This document shows, piece by piece, positions 46,516 to 57,546 of a DNA stretch of 64,000 nt. The position numbers were made by a program, and so were the translations under genes. Origin of the DNA: Hybos culiciformis (taxonomy: Eukaryota > Arthropoda > Insecta > Diptera > Hybotidae); the NCBI GenBank assembly GCA_964007475.1, contig OZ023273.1, positions 64,862,108-64,926,107 on the forward strand, in the 5' to 3' direction. Numbering within the stretch: position 1 is the first letter of the stretch; each line of letters starts with the position of its first letter. Below the pieces are notes generated by a model that searched no databases, was not told where the DNA came from, and saw only the letters and a program-made list of their open reading frames with translations.

Positions 46516-47033
46516 AATTGAATTTACTCCCTCAATTTTCAACCGATTTGGTCACTCTATGCCATTTTGTATAGGTCTTTCAGACCACTTTTAAAAGCCG
46601 CTTGCACACCTTGAAATTTTTGAGGTTTTAGAAGATAATTCACTTCTTAGGATTTCCCCATACAAAAAAACGACCATTTTTAGCCATTTTTAAACAAGTT
46701 GTAATGTTCTTGATGATCTTAAGTACGATATTTTTCATATTTCGCAGTCAAAAAGGACATATTTATTCCTTTCTAAAGCCGCTTGCGCGGGTCAAATCGA
46801 TTAAATACTTTCGGATTTGTGACGTTTTATATAAAATCAGTTTTAAAGTTTTTTGGTTCGATTTTTGCTCAATTTTGGGGTTGTTTTTACTGTATATATT
46901 TACGAGAACTGTTTTATACAGACTCCCCTTCCATTTCACTTTCATGAACATTGTCATATAAGCTTTGGAATTCTTTTTTTTTAATGTATATTTCACATCA
47001 ATTTCATTTTCTTTCCAATTTTCTTTTCCAACA
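46516..47033. other. Spacer with no recognised feature
   Basis: An 85-codon frame at 46704-46961 has no recognisable domain and overlaps another on the opposite strand. Nothing supports a gene. Confidence 0.4.
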
Positions 47034-47929
47034 CTGAGAAAAAAACCATAGTATAATTATACAAAAACCTAGTATAAAATACACAAGGCTTCGGCAGTTT
47101 TCAGCCTACCAAGTACTTGTATACAATAACTAAGTTAATTTAGTTGGTTTAACAAAGTTAAACTTTGTTAAATCAACTTAGTTTTTTGTATAAAAATATA
47201 CTTTTTAATATGTTAATTTATCGAAGTGGCTTAGGTAATTCATACATGGCCATGTGTAATCTTTTAGATAATTGGACTGTACAAAAACACAAAGTATAAA
47301 ACCTCTCAAATGTTTTTGTTTTTTTTGTTTTTTTTTTGTTTTTTTGTTTTTTTTTTGTTTTTTTTTGTTTTTTTTTTGTTTTTTTTTGTTTTTTTTTTTT
47401 TGTTTTTTTTTTGTTTTTTTTTTGTTTTTTTTTTGTTTTTTTTTTTGTTTTTTTTTTGTTTTTTTTTTTTGTTTCTCTTTTTGTTTTTTTTTGTTTTTTT
47501 TTTGTTTTTTTTTTTGTTTTTTTTTGTTTTTTTTTTTTTTTTTTTTGTTTCTTTTTTTGTTTTTTTTTTTTGGTTTTTTTTTTTAGTTTTTTTTTTAGTT
47601 TTTTTAGCTTTTTTTGTTTTTTATATTATTGTTTTTATAAGCACTTGTATAAATAAATCAACTAAGTTTTTTAGATGATTTGTCGAAGTTTTCAAACAAA
47701 CTTTATACATTGTTTTGGTAATTTATACAAGCATTTGGATAATTTAACAATTGCTTCACTTGTATAAATCATCTAATTTTTTTTTGATGATTTATCGAAG
47801 TTTTCATTTTAAAACAATGTATAATATTACCAATAACTTGTATAAAAAAACTATGATTTTGGAATTTAGTACAATTTTTTTTACCCAAGTCAACTTGTAT
47901 AATATTACTATGGTATTTTTTCTCAGTGA
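47034..47929. mobile_element. Transposon-like element with CACTGAGAAAAA ends around a T/G minisatellite
   Basis: The left end CACTGAGAAAAAAACCATAG is the reverse complement of the right end CTATGGTATTTTTTCTCAGTG (about 21 bp, one indel). Inside, words such as AACTTAGTT and ACTTGTATAA recur in both orientations. The centre (47310-47610) is a run of (T)7-11 G units. There is no clear target duplication and no transposase. Confidence 0.65.
47310..47610. repeat. (T)nG minisatellite with strong strand asymmetry
   Basis: About 30 units of seven or more T then one G. The frames read through it are only Phe/Cys/Val/Leu and are not genes. Confidence 0.97.
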
Positions 47930-49017
47930 AACTTAGAACCTATTGTAATTTGTTTTTTCAGTATTTAATCCTATCTGATTTTACAATAATTTCTGAAAGG
48001 CATTTAGCAAGTTCTATAAAATCGAGTATCTCCGAACAGGGCTATACTGTGAATGAATTTAGGACAGGGAAATTAAAAATTTTTTTTGTAAACATTTTCT
48101 CTTACGGTAAAAAAAAATTAAAAGAAAACATAACAATTTTAGACAACGGATTTTAGTACCGCCCACCGGAAAACTCCTAGCTAGCTTGTTAGGCCTAGCT
48201 AGCTTGTTAGGCCAGTCCAGCTTTGTCTCCGAATTATTCAAAATCTCACTCACGAGATGTCTTGAGTCGCTTTCACGTTTTTTAGTAGTAGATAACTATT
48301 TTAAATTATTCAAATGTTTTATCCATTCATTCATGTTCCAACATGCAGTTCCTAAAAACATGTCGTCATAAATTTTGGTTTTTCAGTCACTTTTGTTCTT
48401 TAAAATCGAGTTTTTGAATAATAACGGAAATTTTTTTTGTGCCTTTTTTATTTGACATATCTCATTATTTATTATTCGATTATTGAAATCTTTATATATT
48501 GTTGGAAAGGTCTTGAAACGGTCTTTTTGGGTAATACAAAAATTGCCGAAAAAGTTAGTTTAGTTTAATATACAAAATTGGTTAAAACGCCATCTATACA
48601 ATATTTTGAGAAACTACAACCTTCTAAAAAAATGAAGGTCAACCTCTCCTGAATCAAAGTCTAGAACAATATGAAAGGATATTTCGAAGTTTTCATAGTC
48701 AAAAATGCTCAATTTCAAAGTAACCAAAAAATTAACGGTAAAACTTCAAAAAACCAATATAGCGGCAAACTTGCTGAACAAACATAATTTCTAATACCAC
48801 TTTCTATCACTTTCAAGAATAAAAATCCAATTTTTGCAAAAAAACGAACGCGTTTTTGTCAGATTGGTAACTGTAACTTAATACACTACTCATCCGCGAA
48901 GAATTTTTAAATTTAGAGATTGTGAGAGGTGAGATAATTTTATGAAAAAACCCTTTAACAAATAATGAAATGAAAAAATTACCACATTTTTTAATACGGT
49001 ATTACGGAATATAATTA
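47930..49017. other. Spacer
   Basis: A short direct repeat CTAGCTAGCTTGTTAGGC occurs twice at 48177-48213. No coding sequence is recognised. Confidence 0.45.
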
Positions 49018-50124
49018 ATAGCCGTTATCATTGAAGTCGCTGTCGCCTGTCGCTATAGTCATCTTTTAGAGTCGCCGATGACTTTTTTTCTTATTATGGA
49101 AGGTATCCAATTTTCATGCGACTGTCATTTACAAGGAGCCTTCAACTTGTTTCGATAACACTTGACCTCAATGAAAATACAAAAAAAAAAACGTAAATAT
49201 ATAAAAAACTTTTGAAGTAAAAGTTTGAGAATAAATAGACATAAAAAACAATATAGAATAAGAAAATCAAGAAAATAGATTAACTAGGGATTTCGAAATA
49301 GGGACATTAGTTATTAGAAAAAAAAAAAAAAAAGGATATGTCTAGCTTTATGATTAAAAAAAAAAATAAAATTGTGAAATAAAAGGAAAATAAATAAAGC
49401 AGAATTGAAAATAAAATAAAAGTTTGAGAATTTTAATTCAAATCTTCCTTCTGATATTATTATTGCTGTGATGAAAAAAAAAATGTAATTGTTTAGAAAA
49501 ATAAGAATTCGAGTAAAACAGTTTTTAATACCTACAGTTACGTTGAACACAGTTTCCAAAGATTTAAATTTTATATATATATATATATTTTAAAACACTT
49601 CCTCTCAGATTCTCATAAAACAAACTATCGGTTGTAAGAGGGAGATTTCACCCCAAAAGTTTGTATATGTTAGTTCCTACGAAATTAATTTTTTTCTTGA
49701 TAAATGTAAATTAGGTTTTTACGCATAGTGAGGACGAACTCACTTTTTTTGCGTGCCCCCGCACAAATTTTTCGAAGTTTTCATTAATAATTCTTCTACC
49801 TAACACTTTTTTTTTAATTGAAAACTTTGGAGATCCATATTTCTCAAACGGGGGCTCTCCCATGAAAACCATCTTGGATTTGACATTTTGGGGACCATCT
49901 CTACCTCCTCTCCAAAAATAGGAAAAATCGGAGCTAAAAATTCTACTAGTTGTCTACTTGAAAGCAAGCGAAAGTAAATTTATTAAAAAGGCGACAAAAG
50001 CGACTTCAATAACATGCATTTTCAATTGATTGTCGTGTAGTGTCGCCCAGCGACTTCCATGATACCAAATTGTCGCTTTTGGCGACTGGCGACGGCGACA
50101 GCGCCTTCCATGATAAGGGCTATT
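49018..50124. mobile_element. Foldback element with GTCGC-rich inverted arms
   Basis: The left end AATAGCCGTTATCATTGAAG and TCGCTGTCGCC pair with the right end GGCGACAGCGCC...CATGATAAGGGCTATT. Additional GTCGCC/GGCGAC words lie near both ends. The middle is low-complexity AT DNA without coding potential. Confidence 0.65.
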
Positions 50125-50154
50125 ATTACGTTATTAAATTTTTTTCATCTTTAA

Positions 50155-50427
50155 AAAAAATAAGTTTAAAACGAGTTTTTCCAAAAAACTGAGGCCAGGC
50201 CGCATGAAAAAGTAGAAAATAACTTTTTCTTCACACACAGAGGTGGACTCAGATTTTTTGATTGGGACGTAAGTGATTTGATTCATGAAGAGAAAGAATA
50301 TTCAAGAGAAATGTCCCAAACAAAAAATCTGAGTCCACCTCTGCGTGTGAAGAAAAAGTTATTTTCTACTTTTTCATGCGGTCTGGCCTCAGTTTTTTGG
50401 AAAACTCGTTTTTAACTTATTTTTATT
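50155..50427. repeat. Near-perfect hairpin, ~105-bp arms
   Basis: The left arm 50155-50260 (with CTGAGGCCAGGCCGCATGAA and GAGGTGGACTCAGATTTTTT) and the right arm 50323-50427 are reverse complements with only a few mismatches, around a spacer of about 62 bp. It is a small palindromic MITE or recent inverted duplication. Confidence 0.92.
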
Positions 50428-50657
50428 TTCTGCCTTTTTCACGTTAACTAAATTGTTATTATGTGCTGCATGGATGTTTGAAAACAATTTTATGACTAAT
50501 ATATCGATTAAAATTTTTTCGATGATTTTTCCGCTTTTTCGGGTTGTCCAAGGAGTTTTCTGCAAAAGCAACTTTATGCAACTCATTTCGGTCTACAACT
50601 TTGTCTCAGGTTGCAAAACGCTCAAACGCTTCCTTGGTCGGAAAAACATGAATTTTC

Positions 50658-51580
50658 GGTGTCCGGAAATAGCGCCGCCCGGCATAGTGCCGCCCGTCAA
50701 ACTGAAATAGCGCCGCCGTATTTTCGACATTAAAATAAAACTGAAATAGTGCCGCTGAATTCGATATCATATAAAACTGAAATAGCCCCGCCGATATCAG
50801 TTTTCTAAATTGGCGGCACTATTTTCTGAATTAATGCCGCCAATTTCAAACTGAAATAGCGCCGCCGATTTCATTTTTCTGAATTGGCGGCACTAATTCA
50901 ACATTTTTTGAATTAGCATCGCTACAAAAATGTCTGACGATCCAGAAAGCGTGAAAAAAAAATTGTTATAGCTGTTGTGCATAATGGGTGACTGCTACCG
51001 CGTCCCACTCGCTTCGCGCGAATCCCACTGACCAACCACCAGTCCGCCCGCCCGCAGCCCCCACCCTCCCCCCTTCACGCGTTCTGGGATGCTCCCTCTA
51101 TTGCTAACACAAAAATTGGGCCAATCATTGGCCAAAGAGTAAGTACCGTAGTGTTTGTCACAACGGGTGAAAGAGAAAGTTGGCCGTATAAAATGTATGG
51201 AAAAGCTGTTGTGCGTAATGGGTGACTGCTACCGCGTCCCATTCGCTTCGCGCAAACATGATTTTTGCTGGCGGCACTATTTCAGTTCCAAGTGAAATAG
51301 TGCCGCTCAATCCTGTTTTCATATAAAACTGAAATAGCGCCGCCGATATCAGTTTTCTGAATTGGCGGTACAATTTCAGTTGTAACTGAATTAATGCCGC
51401 CAATTCCAAACTGAAATATTGCCGCGATTTACGAGTAGCGGCACTATTTCAGTTTAAATTCAATTAAAAATAAATTAGCGGCACTATTTCAATTTCAACT
51501 GAATTAGTGCCTCCCCCCTTGGCGGCGCTATTTCAGTCTCTCGGGTGGCGCTATGTCAGGCGGCGCTATTACATGGAGCC
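50658..51580. mobile_element. Foldback element made of GCGCCGCC/CTATTTCAG units
   Basis: It is flanked by an 8-bp duplication GAATTTTC (50650-50657 and 51581-51588). Units of ACTGAAATAGCGCCGCC form dominate the left side and the inverse GGCGGCACTATTTCAGT the right. The inner part has a duplicated GC-rich segment (GTGACTGCTACCGCGTCCCA at 50986 and 51224). Its layout matches the inner foldback at 6702-7345: unique short ends, oppositely oriented GC-rich motif arrays and an 8-9-bp duplication. Confidence 0.75.
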
Positions 51581-51588
51581 GAATTTTC

Positions 51589-52213
51589 TTCGATTTTTTG
51601 TGCAAGTTTTCACCATTGTCGGAGAGAAAGTAATGATGCCAGTTGATAGGGAACTTGATCCTGCATAATTTAGAAAACTTTTTTACCGGAAAATTTTCCG
51701 GAAAAGTCGGAAAATTGCGGACAATTTTTTCGGAAAAATCAGAAAACTTTGCATTTTTCCTAAAACGGATTCATCACTACTCAAATTTTCAAATGATTTT
51801 TCCCGATTTTCCCGGTTTTCCATGGAAATTTTCGCTTCAAATTTTGATAGCTTCAATTGCCACGCGACATGAACCTGTGTGCCAAATTTCAGCTCGCTGT
51901 GATGACGAAAAGTGGGTCTACGAGAAACGAGAGTGTCGAAAATAGTAAAGAAATATACAGACAAATTACTTTCCAAGTTAATAAGAATTGTGTCCTCAAC
52001 AATAAAACAAATTATATTAATTTTATTCTATTTTAAATTTTATTTAATTATTTTAAATGTGTTATTATTGTCCAATTCACTTAACAGAAAAATGCAACAA
52101 ATTTTAAGTGTTTGCTAAAAAAATTCAGTCCTGAAAATGACATAAACATAACTCTAATGAATGACGCACAAAATTCTAAAAACTAAACTTTTTTGTTTGT
52201 CAAGATTGTAGTA
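51589..52213. other. Spacer downstream of secreted-protein copy 2
   Basis: CCGGAAAA/TTTTCCGG palindromic words cluster at 51685-51830. No gene is seen; antisense frames overlap these words. The 3' end of copy 2 should lie just below 52214. Confidence 0.45.
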
Positions 52214-53169
52214 TCAACATTGAAAGCAACTTTGATCAACTAATTGTAATTGAGATGTGTCAAAACGCACTTTTTTCAGCACTTTGTTTGCTTGATTGAC
52301 AATCGAATCTATCATATTGACTTTACATGGTAAATTTGCTACTAAAATAAAAGCCGCTTCTAAAATCAAATGACAAATTATTAAAAGAAGGAAATGAAAA
52401 ATGAAAAAATTTGTTGCACTTACCACCTACAAATCCATTACCCATATCAAAACATAAATAAAAAGTTCCAACACCATTTCTGTAGTCCAATAAATAATAT
52501 TTTCCATTCTCTGTGCACAATGAGTAGACAAAATTAAATTTCAATAAATAAAATTCAAATTTTATAAAACCTACTAACCTGGATAGTCAGGAAAATTAAC
52601 TCTGAACGGACCTCCGTTTGAATCGTAAGTAAGTCTTCCGGTTTTAATTTTTTGTTTTTCAGTGCTGGTTATAAAAAATTAAGATAAATATATTTTGTAT
52701 TGAAATAATTATTTCGCTAATTAACATGCAGAAATAAAATTTAGAAAATAAATTCCTCAATTAAATTACTCAAATCTTACTTTGAATTCACATATATTCT
52801 TGTAAAATATGTAATGCCATTGCTATTTGGATATGTGTCGAAAACAATATGCATACATTTTTCATTGGGAGCTTTAACACTTTCCGAAAATTCATACCAA
52901 AGTTTACCATTGAACTAAAAATAGAAAAAGTTCTTTATTATTATTTTTGTAGTATCACACAGTACATATGTGTACGTAGACGTACACAGCACATATTTTA
53001 ATTTATTTAGTTTAAATAAAAAAATTATTATTTTTAAAACTACATAATATTTTAATTTCTTCTAACCCTTTGATAACTTCCTTTTACTGAATTGTGCCGT
53101 TGACAAGTCCCATTTCTGATAATTAAATAACAATTAACACAAGTAAAGATTACGAACAAAACCATTAAA
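52214..53169 (-). CDS. Small secreted protein, lipocalin-like, copy 2 (coding exons 2-6; first exon not found)
   Basis: The minus-strand exons are 53169-53067, 52914-52781, 52664-52579, 52510-52424 and 52338-52214 (TGA). Their lengths, 103, 134, 86 and 87 nt, equal those of copy 1; the last is 125 against 137. Phases and GT/AG sites all fit; two donors are GTTAGA and GTTAGT. The peptide opens MVLFVIFTCVNC (hydrophobic, signal-like). It then has FNGKLWYEFSESVKAPNEKC, YDSNGGPFRVNFPDYP, YYLLDYRNGVGTFYLCFDMG and a Cys-ended C-terminus DQSCFQC. In copy 1 a 14-nt exon supplies MQFK; no equivalent was found nearby, so copy 2 may start at the ATG at 53163-53165 or have a more distant first exon. Function is unknown. 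Confidence 0.75.
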
Positions 53170-53760
53170 CTGAAAAGTATTAGAAAATCATGAATATATA
53201 GATAGTAAATATATATACCACAATAAAAATATGTAACTTTTATAAATATGTTCGGAGAGTTGAAATAGAGTTGAGTTTAAGTTGAGTTTACGTTGAGTTT
53301 AATATTAAATTTTAACGCAACTTCAGTTTAAATGATACATCCGAGTTCAATTCTCCATGGAAATATAGTACATAGTAAAGTGTTATAACTGACTTTGTGA
53401 GTTGTGACCCATTTTTTAAGACTCTAAGTCAATTGAGGTTGACAATTGAGACAATTGATGTTTTTTTTGTTTTTTCTTTTTTAATGAAAAGAAAGTTCAC
53501 GTACTTTTGATGATTCATAATACTTAATTTATTGAAATTTTTAAACACAAAATAGATCGAATGATGATTTTATATTTTGTTTCAGCAACTGTTAAATAAT
53601 TCAAATTTTTAGTAAATTATCCGGAAGAATTTCTGTTTATCGTTTATCGGTACGTGATTTAGAATTTAACAGAACTAGCATATTTTTTTAAAAAAAACCT
53701 AAAATATATTTAATAAAATAAATATCTATCTATCTAATATATAAAGCACAAGTTCTCTCT
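53170..53760. other. Upstream flank of secreted-protein copy 2
   Basis: It contains a short run of GAGTTTAAGTTGAGTTTACG repeats at 53271-53302 and AT-rich DNA. No first exon or promoter for copy 2 could be fixed. Confidence 0.4.
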
Positions 53761-54199
53761 TTGTCTGTTCCAAATAGGCTAATAAACTGCGCAACAATTT
53801 TTTATAAATATCTAGTTGGAACGGATACGTGTTCCCTGGAAGTAAAGGCCCTACTTCCTCTACTTCAAGTATTTTCACGTCAAACACGTACCGCCTCAAC
53901 GTCACACCCATATTCCGTCAAAATTCCCAGATGTGATAAAACGAGCTTCGGAGATTCGTTTTCAGTTCGCACCTCGAGAATGTGGAATGCTCTCCCATCA
54001 AAATTGTTCCCGACAACTGGCGGACGTTTGATTAACGACTTGCGCTGCTTTAAGAAGAGTGTAAATGATTACGTCATAACTGTCCCACTTTTTAATCCCG
54101 TCTAAATTTCCTGTCCCCAAATCCTGTACCAAATCCAAACTTGTTTAAGTATAAAAAGTATCCCACCTAGTAATTTAGTAACTTCAATAAAAAAAAAAA
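53761..54199 (+). mobile_element. 3' fragment of the same LINE family as 36446-38096
   Basis: The open segment 53761-54105 encodes VGTDTCSLEVKALLPLLQVF, RMWNALPSKLFPTTGGRLIN and ends VPLFNPV, closely matching the C-terminus of the LINE at 36541-36921. The 3' UTR continues to TATCCCACCTAG and a poly(A) tail at 54187-54200. It is 5'-truncated at about 53740. Confidence 0.9.
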
Positions 54200-54225
54200 A
54201 ATCGTTTTCAATATTCGTTCTTTGT

Positions 54226-54790
54226 TTCAGGTCGGGGTTCGATTGGCCTCCTACCCAGAGACCCAGAGATTGGCCTCCTACCTCTGAGGGCGGACTTCAA
54301 AAGTTCGGCCGATTTCATTCAAATTTGGTACGTAAAAAGAAGAAATAATTACACACAAATTTCGTAACAAAAAAATTGTTGAACTCCTACCCAGAGACAA
54401 CCCCTGGGGGCGGACTTCAAAAGTTTGTCCGATTTCATTCAAATTTGGTACATAAAAAGAAGAAGCGATTAAACACATAAATTTCGTAAAAAAAATTTAT
54501 TAACCTCCTACCCAGCGACCTCTCTTGGGGGCGGACTTTAAAAATTTGTCCGATTTCATTCAAATTTGGTACATAGAAATGATTAAACACACAAATTTCG
54601 AAACAAAAAATTTGGTCTCCTTTTTTTAGGGGGCCTCTTCGAATATATAGAAATCAATATTTTAAATTTTGAATTGCACCCTATCCAGAAACCTCGTCCG
54701 GAGGGACAGCAAAAGTTCTTCCGATTTCATTTAAATTTGGTTCATAAAAAGAGGAAATGTTTAAAAACACAAATTTAACAAACCTGTTTA
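54226..54790 (+). repeat. Tandem repeat, four to five units of ~115 bp
   Basis: Units start CTCCTACCCAGAGAC or similar at about 54274, 54387, 54506, 54618 and 54690. They contain GGGGGCGGACTTCAAAAGTT, CGATTTCATTCAAATTTGGT and ACACAAATTTCGTAAC. Later units are more diverged. A reverse-complement relative lies at 56365-56450 inside the next LINE. Confidence 0.85.
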
Positions 54791-54799
54791 AAGGAAGGA

Positions 54800-55268
54800 T
54801 ATCATTCGATTCATATAATTTAAGTGTTGAATTAATAGAAAAGATAAATCTAATTCCCCTTAGATATTTTCCCCAAATTTGTAAAATAACTAGCTCCTAC
54901 AATTGTCTATCAGCAGTCTGTAGCTAAGCACGGGTTGATATATTATCGTTGAAAGGTGAAAAAACGGCGAGCAGCAGCAAAACCACAGCAACGTGTGGCC
55001 GGGTACAGCCAGTACAATATATAATAAAATGTGTATTGAATACATTCAATATATTCAATATATATATTCCAATTTTACTTCCAAACAATTAAGTTGTGCT
55101 GCGGATAAAGTTAATTTAATTAGTTTTTTTTTATTTTTATTATTTTGACCGATAAGCTTAATTTTTAATTAGTAAATGTTTTATTGCAATTTTCGACATT
55201 AGCAATATTAAATTTTTTTGTGTGCGTCTGTTCATAATAATTTATTAAATTCTTAATTTAACAACGAA
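54800..55268. other. Spacer and probable 5' UTR of the following LINE
   Basis: It includes an ATTCAATATATTC run near 55040 and then the leader of the LINE at 55269. No gene is seen. Confidence 0.4.
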
Positions 55269-56184
55269 ATGAGTTACAAGTGTGATGAATTTTTATGTAC
55301 TAACTTTAATATTAAATCGAAGACAGTCAGTCATCTGGAAGGGGCTTTGCAAGAGAAGATTCCAAGGATCATGTCTATTCCTAGATAGCGAATGGTATAA
55401 CCCGGTATACCATTCGAGCATCAACAATTTAAGTAATGAGAGGGATAACGTAGTAAGTCTTTGTCAAAAATGTAATTCTGAAAATTTCGCTGATATGGCC
55501 AAAACCTTTGACAGCCTCAGTACTTCTATCATTGAGCGTCAAAATTCTCTCAATGCAGCTAAAGGGAACTTTCTTAAATATATTGATGGCTCAACTCAGC
55601 AAATTTTTGTATAAATTAGACGGAAAAATTTAAAATATTATTGCTGAGAAATTGGAGCCGTATTTAACTAAGATTATCAATTTTGACAAAGCAGCTGTAA
55701 ACGACACCGTTGTCTTAGCTGATCGAATTGACACAATTTATAACAGGCTTAAAGATATGGTCATGACTAGCCAACAAAACATTGCCACTAAAGTCTTCAA
55801 CTTGAGCTCATCTCTCCAGGCTCATGAGTCATGAAGCAACTATGGATAATGACAATGATGTTCACGAAACATCTGCATCCCACCGCAGGGTTTTTTTAGC
55901 CGAAAAAATCAAGCTGACGACTTGGAAAATAAGCCCAAAATTGACAGCAAAAAGAAAAATAAAATAATGAAAAATAATAAGTCAATAAACTTAAGGTCAA
56001 TTTTAGCCAATGACAATGACGCTTATGAAACGTCAGCAATGCTGACTCAGCATCCCACCGTATAGTTAAAGTCAAAACGACCGTTGAAAAACAGAAGAAA
56101 AATAGCAAGCGAAAAAATACATTTGTGCTTGGACCACACGACAGAAGTAAAACTTCTTTTCAACAAATTTAACAAAATTCGTTT

Positions 56185-56630
56185 TTTGGTTTTATTGTTA
56201 TCAGTTTGATAGATTATTATAGGAGCTCTTCCCCTCTCCTTTTCCTTTGAGACAGATTTTTTGGTACTAGCTTCAGACCCTCGCTTTCAACCCTTTCAAC
56301 CCTTTCAACCCACCCTTTTCCGTTACGTCTCCTCTCTGTCCCTTCCTCCCTTCCCTTACTCCACATAACAAATTTGAATGAAATCGGAAGAAATTTTGAA
56401 GTCCTCCCCCAGCGAAGGTCGATGGATAGGAGGCCAATCAAATTTGAGACAAAGACATGGTGTAAGTTTGAAAACGATCGGTTAAGCGGTTTAAAAATTT
56501 CTTTTTGTGCTTTTTTTTTGTTGTTTCAATTTTTAAAAATTCCAATTTTTTCAATTTTGAATTTTTTTTTAATAAGCGAGTGCACATTTTTCGTTACAGG
56601 AAATTTTTCGTTTACATCTCTGTAAAGAAG
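56185..56630 (-). mobile_element. Insertion interrupting LINE ORF1
   Basis: ORF1-like sequence stops after AAAACTTCTTTTCAACAAAT (to about 56170) and resumes near 56620 with GTAAAGAAGTTTTACTTCAA. The intervening block carries a reverse-complement relative of the 115-bp tandem unit (AATTTGAATGAAATCGGAAG) and AAAACGATCGGTTAAGCGGT, a phrase typical of retroelement 3' ends. Its type and exact ends are not resolved. Confidence 0.45.
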
Positions 56631-56771
56631 TTTTACTTCAAAAATAATGACAAGAAGAAAAATGAGCTGATTTATATTTCTGAAACACCGTCTTACGATA
56701 ATGCTTTATGGATCAAGAAATTCATCAAAAATAATTTTGGAGTCAACGTTATTGATTGCAAGATTGTCACC

Positions 56772-57546
56772 CAGGGCCGGTTCCGGCAATGATGCAGAAG
56801 ATGCACGGCATCGGGGTGCTAAAATCAAAAATTTTCCATTTATTTTTTTTTAATGTAACTCAAAAAAAGGCTTTTAGATCGATAATTAGAATAAAAATTT
56901 GGCGATTATCAATTTAATTTTATATCTTTGTTTATCAATGTAGGCGCGTGGATGAAAATTGGTATTACAAAATATTTTTAATTGAAAATTGTTTTCAGTT
57001 TTATGTATTTCACTTTTATTTATACATAATTGTTAACACATAGGGCATTAAAAAATTTATAATACATAAAATTCAGTTAAACAAATTAATAAAAAGTTAT
57101 AAATAAAAAGTTATAAATTTGTTCATTATATAATATATCTTTCAAAATTTTGTAATTTCTTTGCGAATACTATTAACTATACCAGTTTCAGTAGCAAGTG
57201 GCGAAATATGATTTTCCTGACTTAAACTAATTAAGTCTTCTTTACGGCCCATTTCTCAAGAGAGATTAGTTGGCCTATGTGATCAAATTAAAGTAAGCGA
57301 TGTTTTAGATGATGCATTTGCTTCCATCAAAGCAAGAAAAATAAAATTTTTTATTTAATATTTCGCAATTTATTAGATTTAGTTTTATTTTTATATAAAT
57401 TAATATTTATTTAAAATTATATCATCGAACGTACTATTTAATAACTATATAATATACTGTTTTATTTATGTTTTCTGACACAACTTCCTACAAAAGCGCT
57501 CCAAAAAAGTTGCATCGAGGCGCTAGTACCCCTAAGGCCGGGCCTG
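56772..57546 (+). mobile_element. hAT transposon remnant nested in LINE ORF1
   Basis: The ends CAGGGCCGG and, inverted, CAGGCCCGG are flanked by TTGTCACC (56764-56771) and CTGTCACC (57547-57554), an 8-bp duplication with one mismatch. Inside, around 57160-57350, is a broken hAT dimerisation domain: LLTIPVSVASGE, then LKLIKSS and SQERLVGLCDQIKVSD. It is related to the element at 40911-42040. Excising it joins the LINE ORF1 reading. Confidence 0.88.

Noticed and set aside
46704..46996. Overlapping 85- and 77-codon frames on both strands
   Set aside because: No recognisable motif, no splice context and mutual overlap; likely chance.
47272..47678. Three overlapping frames of 100-120 codons rich in Phe and Cys
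   Set aside because: They are translations of a (T)nG minisatellite and occur in all three forward frames.
54226..54790. Possible CRISPR-like array
   Set aside because: Units are 115 bp with no short-repeat/spacer pattern, and the host is an insect; it is an ordinary tandem repeat.
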